A DNA stretch of 35,788 bases, taken from NCBI GenBank assembly GCA_043808035.1, contig JAZDFH010000054.1, positions 1 to 35,788 on the forward strand. The letters are read 5' to 3'. Both the position numbers and the translations under genes were made by a program. How positions within the stretch are numbered: the stretch's first letter is position 1; the number at the start of each line of letters is the position of its first letter. The notes under the pieces are model-generated. The model was not told the DNA's origin and did not search any database. It saw only the letters and a program-made list of their open reading frames with translations. The stretch is from JAZDFH01 sp043808035. Lineage in GTDB: Bacteria; Patescibacteriota; Minisyncoccia; UBA6257; Colwellbacteraceae. Of the stretch, positions 33,608-35,788 are shown one piece after another.

Positions 33608-35251
33608 ATGTATACATCTCATTCTTCAAAAGATCAAGCTTCTGCAGAATTAGTTTCAAAAAATTCTTTTTTCCGTACAGTTATCTTGCTTATTATTATT
33701 GCTATTTTAGTTGGTATTTTTGTTTTTCTAAAGACACCAACATTACAACGTTTAGGTCGAAAACATGATACTCAACGGTGGGCTGACGTTAATATTGTTT
33801 TGAATACCTTTTATGCGTATTTTCTTGAGCATAAATTTTTCCCACCCAATGTAGATGACAACTTACGTATTATCGGTACAGCGTATGATGGTTGCAGTGT
33901 TATATGTGGTGGTAAAGAAGGTACTCCTCTGGAATTAATTCATAGTGGTACGGGGTTTGATAATGGAATATATCAAAATATTGTATATAACAAGAGCAGT
34001 AATGCTTTGGTGCTGGAAGATTCGGAAAAACCTGGAGTATACACATCTCCGATTGTTGATGCAGATCTTGTCTCGACATGGGATTTTTTAGGATGGACTC
34101 CGTATGCTCCTTATGGGAAAGAGTTACTTGACGAAGGAGTTAAAGAAGATGGATATATCGAAGGGGATGTTGATATGGACAAAACAGTAACACTTTTTCA
34201 TTTTAATGATCTAATCGGGTCTACGATTTTTTATGACTCTTCAGGAAGTTACTTAGACGGTTTATGTCTCGGATCAATGTGCCCGACAGGAGGCGCAGAA
34301 GGGGTTTTTCACGGAGCAGTTTTATTCGACGGTGGTGATCTTCTCGCTGTTCCTCATGATGAGCGGTTTAATGCTATCCAAGGGTTTACTTTTTCAATGT
34401 GGGTGCTACCATATTCATTCCCTCGTTATGCGCCGATAATGTTGAAAACAAGTGATGATTCTTTTAATGATGGATATGGTATGTATTATGATGGCGATAC
34501 TAATGATTTGTGTGTATTTGTATCTGGAAATTCTTTATCAGTCGTGTGTAGCCCTTTTTCTCGTCGTGGTGCATTTTCACAGATAGGTGGAACGTATGAT
34601 GGGCATAAATTGTCACTTTATATAAACGGAGAGGAACGGGGAAGTACTGTCGTTGACGGTAATTTTAAGGCAAATGATATGCCGCTTTTAATTGGAGGAG
34701 GGGATAATACTACTGGCTGGCATGGGTTGATAGACGAATTTGTTTTTTTTAATAAGGCAATTACTGCTCGCGAGATGGAATCAATATATACAAGAGGTGT
34801 TATGACAGTAAAATATCAAGTTCGTTCATGTACCAATAATTCATGTAGCGAGGTGCAATTTGTAGGGGCTGACAATAGAACGGATACGTATTTTTCAGAA
34901 AGTGACAATAAGAATCCATCTTTTTCCCAAAGACGGTTATTCGTCCTATCAGATAGTAGATATTTTCAATATAGAGTATATTTTGAAACCACTGATAAAC
35001 GATTTTCCCCTCGAGTTGGTGCTATACAAATAGGATATGGTTATGGTGGAGTGAATGGTGAACAAACTGCCGAACAGTGTGTAAATTTGTCGCCGTTTTT
35101 AGAAGGAAAATTTATAGACAAATTACCGATTGATCCTAATACAGGAACAGTGCACAGAACACAGTATGCTATAAAAAAAACTACGAGTGGGCGTATCTAT
35201 GTTGAAGCGTGTTACCCGGAAGGAGATACTACTATCAGGGTAGTGAAGTAA
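33608..35251 (+). CDS. Pilin-like membrane protein with an inserted LamG domain
   Basis: The 547-residue product starts with a polar segment and a hydrophobic helix (about residues 21-41) without a canonical cleavage site: SKNSFFRTV has no G|FxxxE. Residues 52-102 (QRWADVNIVLNTFYAYF to GCSVICGG) closely match the short pilin gene downstream. A LamG domain follows (about 194-397, FHGAVLFDGGDLLAVPHDER to WHGLIDEFVFFNKAITAREM), then a beta module (400-478) with QYRVYFETTDKRFSPRV. The C-terminus (LPIDPNTGTVHRTQYAIKK, 505-523) looks like the end of a pseudopilin. So LamG appears inserted into a pilin-type body. It is likely a membrane-held surface lectin or pilus-associated adhesin. Confidence 0.85.
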   Translation: MYTSHSSKDQASAELVSKNSFFRTVILLIIIAILVGIFVFLKTPTLQRLGRKHDTQRWADVNIVLNTFYAYFLEHKFFPPNVDDNLRIIGTAYDGCSVICGGKEGTPLELIHSGTGFDNGIYQNIVYNKSSNALVLEDSEKPGVYTSPIVDADLVSTWDFLGWTPYAPYGKELLDEGVKEDGYIEGDVDMDKTVTLFHFNDLIGSTIFYDSSGSYLDGLCLGSMCPTGGAEGVFHGAVLFDGGDLLAVPHDERFNAIQGFTFSMWVLPYSFPRYAPIMLKTSDDSFNDGYGMYYDGDTNDLCVFVSGNSLSVVCSPFSRRGAFSQIGGTYDGHKLSLYINGEERGSTVVDGNFKANDMPLLIGGGDNTTGWHGLIDEFVFFNKAITAREMESIYTRGVMTVKYQVRSCTNNSCSEVQFVGADNRTDTYFSESDNKNPSFSQRRLFVLSDSRYFQYRVYFETTDKRFSPRVGAIQIGYGYGGVNGEQTAEQCVNLSPFLEGKFIDKLPIDPNTGTVHRTQYAIKKTTSGRIYVEACYPEGDTTIRVVK

Positions 35252-35311
35252 TTCTAATTTCTTTTTATTTACTGTATTATTATATGTAACAAATAATGAT
35301 TTTTTATCGAT

Positions 35312-35668
35312 ATGTTTGGATATACACGTTTTAAAAAAAACATTGGAAATAATAGAAAAAAATTTTTTCGCAAAAAGGAAGGTTTTACCTTACTCGAAAT
35401 TCTTTTAGTAGTAACCGCTATTTCCATTCTTGCGAGTGTGGCCATTATGGCGATTAATCCCGCTTATCAATTAAAAAAGGTGCGGGATTCGCAGAGGGTG
35501 GCTGATATTCAAACACTTGCGAATGCCATTTATCAATATGCGGTTGATAATGGTGATATCCCTTCTTCAATTGACACGATATTGCGTATTTTAGGAACCG
35601 ATACAAACGGATGTAACGTAAACTGTGGTGGTGTCGCAGGAGATGTCACAGTATTTTCCAGTCCGTAA
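35312..35668 (+). CDS. Short type IV pilin
   Basis: The 118-residue prepilin has a 24-residue basic leader, cleavage site KKEG|FTLLE (after Gly24, Glu at mature position 5) and the helix ILLVVTAISILASVAIMAI. The conserved RDSQRVADIQTLANAIYQYA segment and a GCNVNCGG cysteine loop follow. It stops right after that loop (VTVFSSP). The 547-residue neighbour, which matches up to the same loop, continues into further domains and a pilin C-terminus, so this pilin looks minimal or truncated. No pilin-like continuation is visible in the downstream bases. It could be the major or a minor subunit. Confidence 0.88.
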   Translation: MFGYTRFKKNIGNNRKKFFRKKEGFTLLEILLVVTAISILASVAIMAINPAYQLKKVRDSQRVADIQTLANAIYQYAVDNGDIPSSIDTILRILGTDTNGCNVNCGGVAGDVTVFSSP

Positions 35669-35679
35669 AGTAGCCTGAA

Positions 35680-35707
35680 ACAAATTCTCATATCATGAGC
35701 TGTTTGT
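35680..35707. terminator. Possible hairpin between convergent genes
   Basis: ACAAA/TTTGT outer pairs flank a CTCAT/ATGAG inner stem with loop ATC. It lies just after the short pilin stop and overlaps the stop of the minus-strand gene. The T-runs are poor on both strands, so termination is uncertain. Confidence 0.35.
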
Positions 35708-35788
35708 AATATTTTGGAAGAGTTTATTTCGAGCCTCATATGTTTTTTTCGCAGCATCAATATGAGATTCTTGCATTACTCTTCTTTC
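35693..35788 (-). CDS. C-terminal fragment of an unknown gene (runs off the right edge)
   Basis: On the minus strand an open frame enters from the right edge and ends with TGA at 35693-35695, giving 31 visible residues (ERRVMQESHIDAAKKTYEAR, then NKLFQNITNSS). The composition, helical and charged, looks like the end of a real protein, and the position gives an ordinary convergent arrangement with the pilin gene. The fragment is too short to assign a family. A different minus-strand frame that continues leftward into the pilin gene is a shadow. Confidence 0.5.
   Translation of the reverse strand, partial: ERRVMQESHIDAAKKTYEARNKLFQNITNSS

Overview
The window is AT-rich, densely packed and almost entirely on the + strand. 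It looks like the chromosome of a Candidate Phyla Radiation (Patescibacteria, probably Parcubacteria-like) bacterium. The evidence is: reduced enzymes (an AspRS without its GAD insertion), a tRNA without encoded CCA, genes with almost no Shine-Dalgarno sequences, a sigma region 4/HARE-HTH protein beside a solitary VirD4-like ATPase, a ComEC split into two proteins, and type IV pilin-like genes carrying LamG modules. TGA serves as a stop codon, so this is not a code-25 lineage. I see no insertion sequence, integrase, CRISPR array or phage gene.

Layout. (1) 1-9.6 kb, housekeeping: rplU (solitary, between two hairpin terminators), cysS-dnaB-recR joined by 4-base overlaps, then grpE-dnaK-(unknown membrane protein)-dnaJ, then tRNA-Lys(TTT) with an alpha/beta hydrolase starting 6 bases after the tRNA. 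(2) 9.6-16.1 kb: secD-secF; a three-gene unit of sigma4-HARE protein, membrane-anchored protein and VirD4/HerA-like ATPase; then efp. (3) 16.2-22.5 kb: mnmA and a split comEC, aspS-ndk, an apparent free-standing structured RNA (about 21709-21841), and an HD hydrolase. (4) 22.6-23.3 kb, minus strand: a DUF389 membrane protein. (5) 23.4-35.7 kb: two orphan response regulators followed by a type IV pilus locus. It holds a PilB-type ATPase, a PilC platform with a C-terminal SH3b domain, a GspH-like minor pilin, a 1537-residue pilin-headed LamG protein, PilW-like and PilX-like minor pilins, a pilin-like protein with LamG inserted in its body, and a short pilin. The C-terminal end of an unknown minus-strand gene runs off the right edge.

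How the genes may work together. The last 12 kb look like a surface-attachment apparatus: the motor (PilB) and platform (PilC) would assemble a pilus tipped or decorated with lectin-like LamG proteins, and the SH3b domain could tie the platform to the cell wall. ComEC and the pilus together suggest DNA uptake; the VirD4-like unit may move DNA or protein, but its role is unknown.

The strongest cross-cutting signal is in gene starts. At many genes a good -10 hexamer ends only 7-13 bases before the start codon, which predicts leaderless or nearly leaderless mRNAs. I used this to correct several starts (rplU, cysS, efp, the HD hydrolase, the first response regulator, the PilX-like gene). Promoters, transcription starts and the RNA gene are predictions from reading the sequence; nothing was computed or searched.
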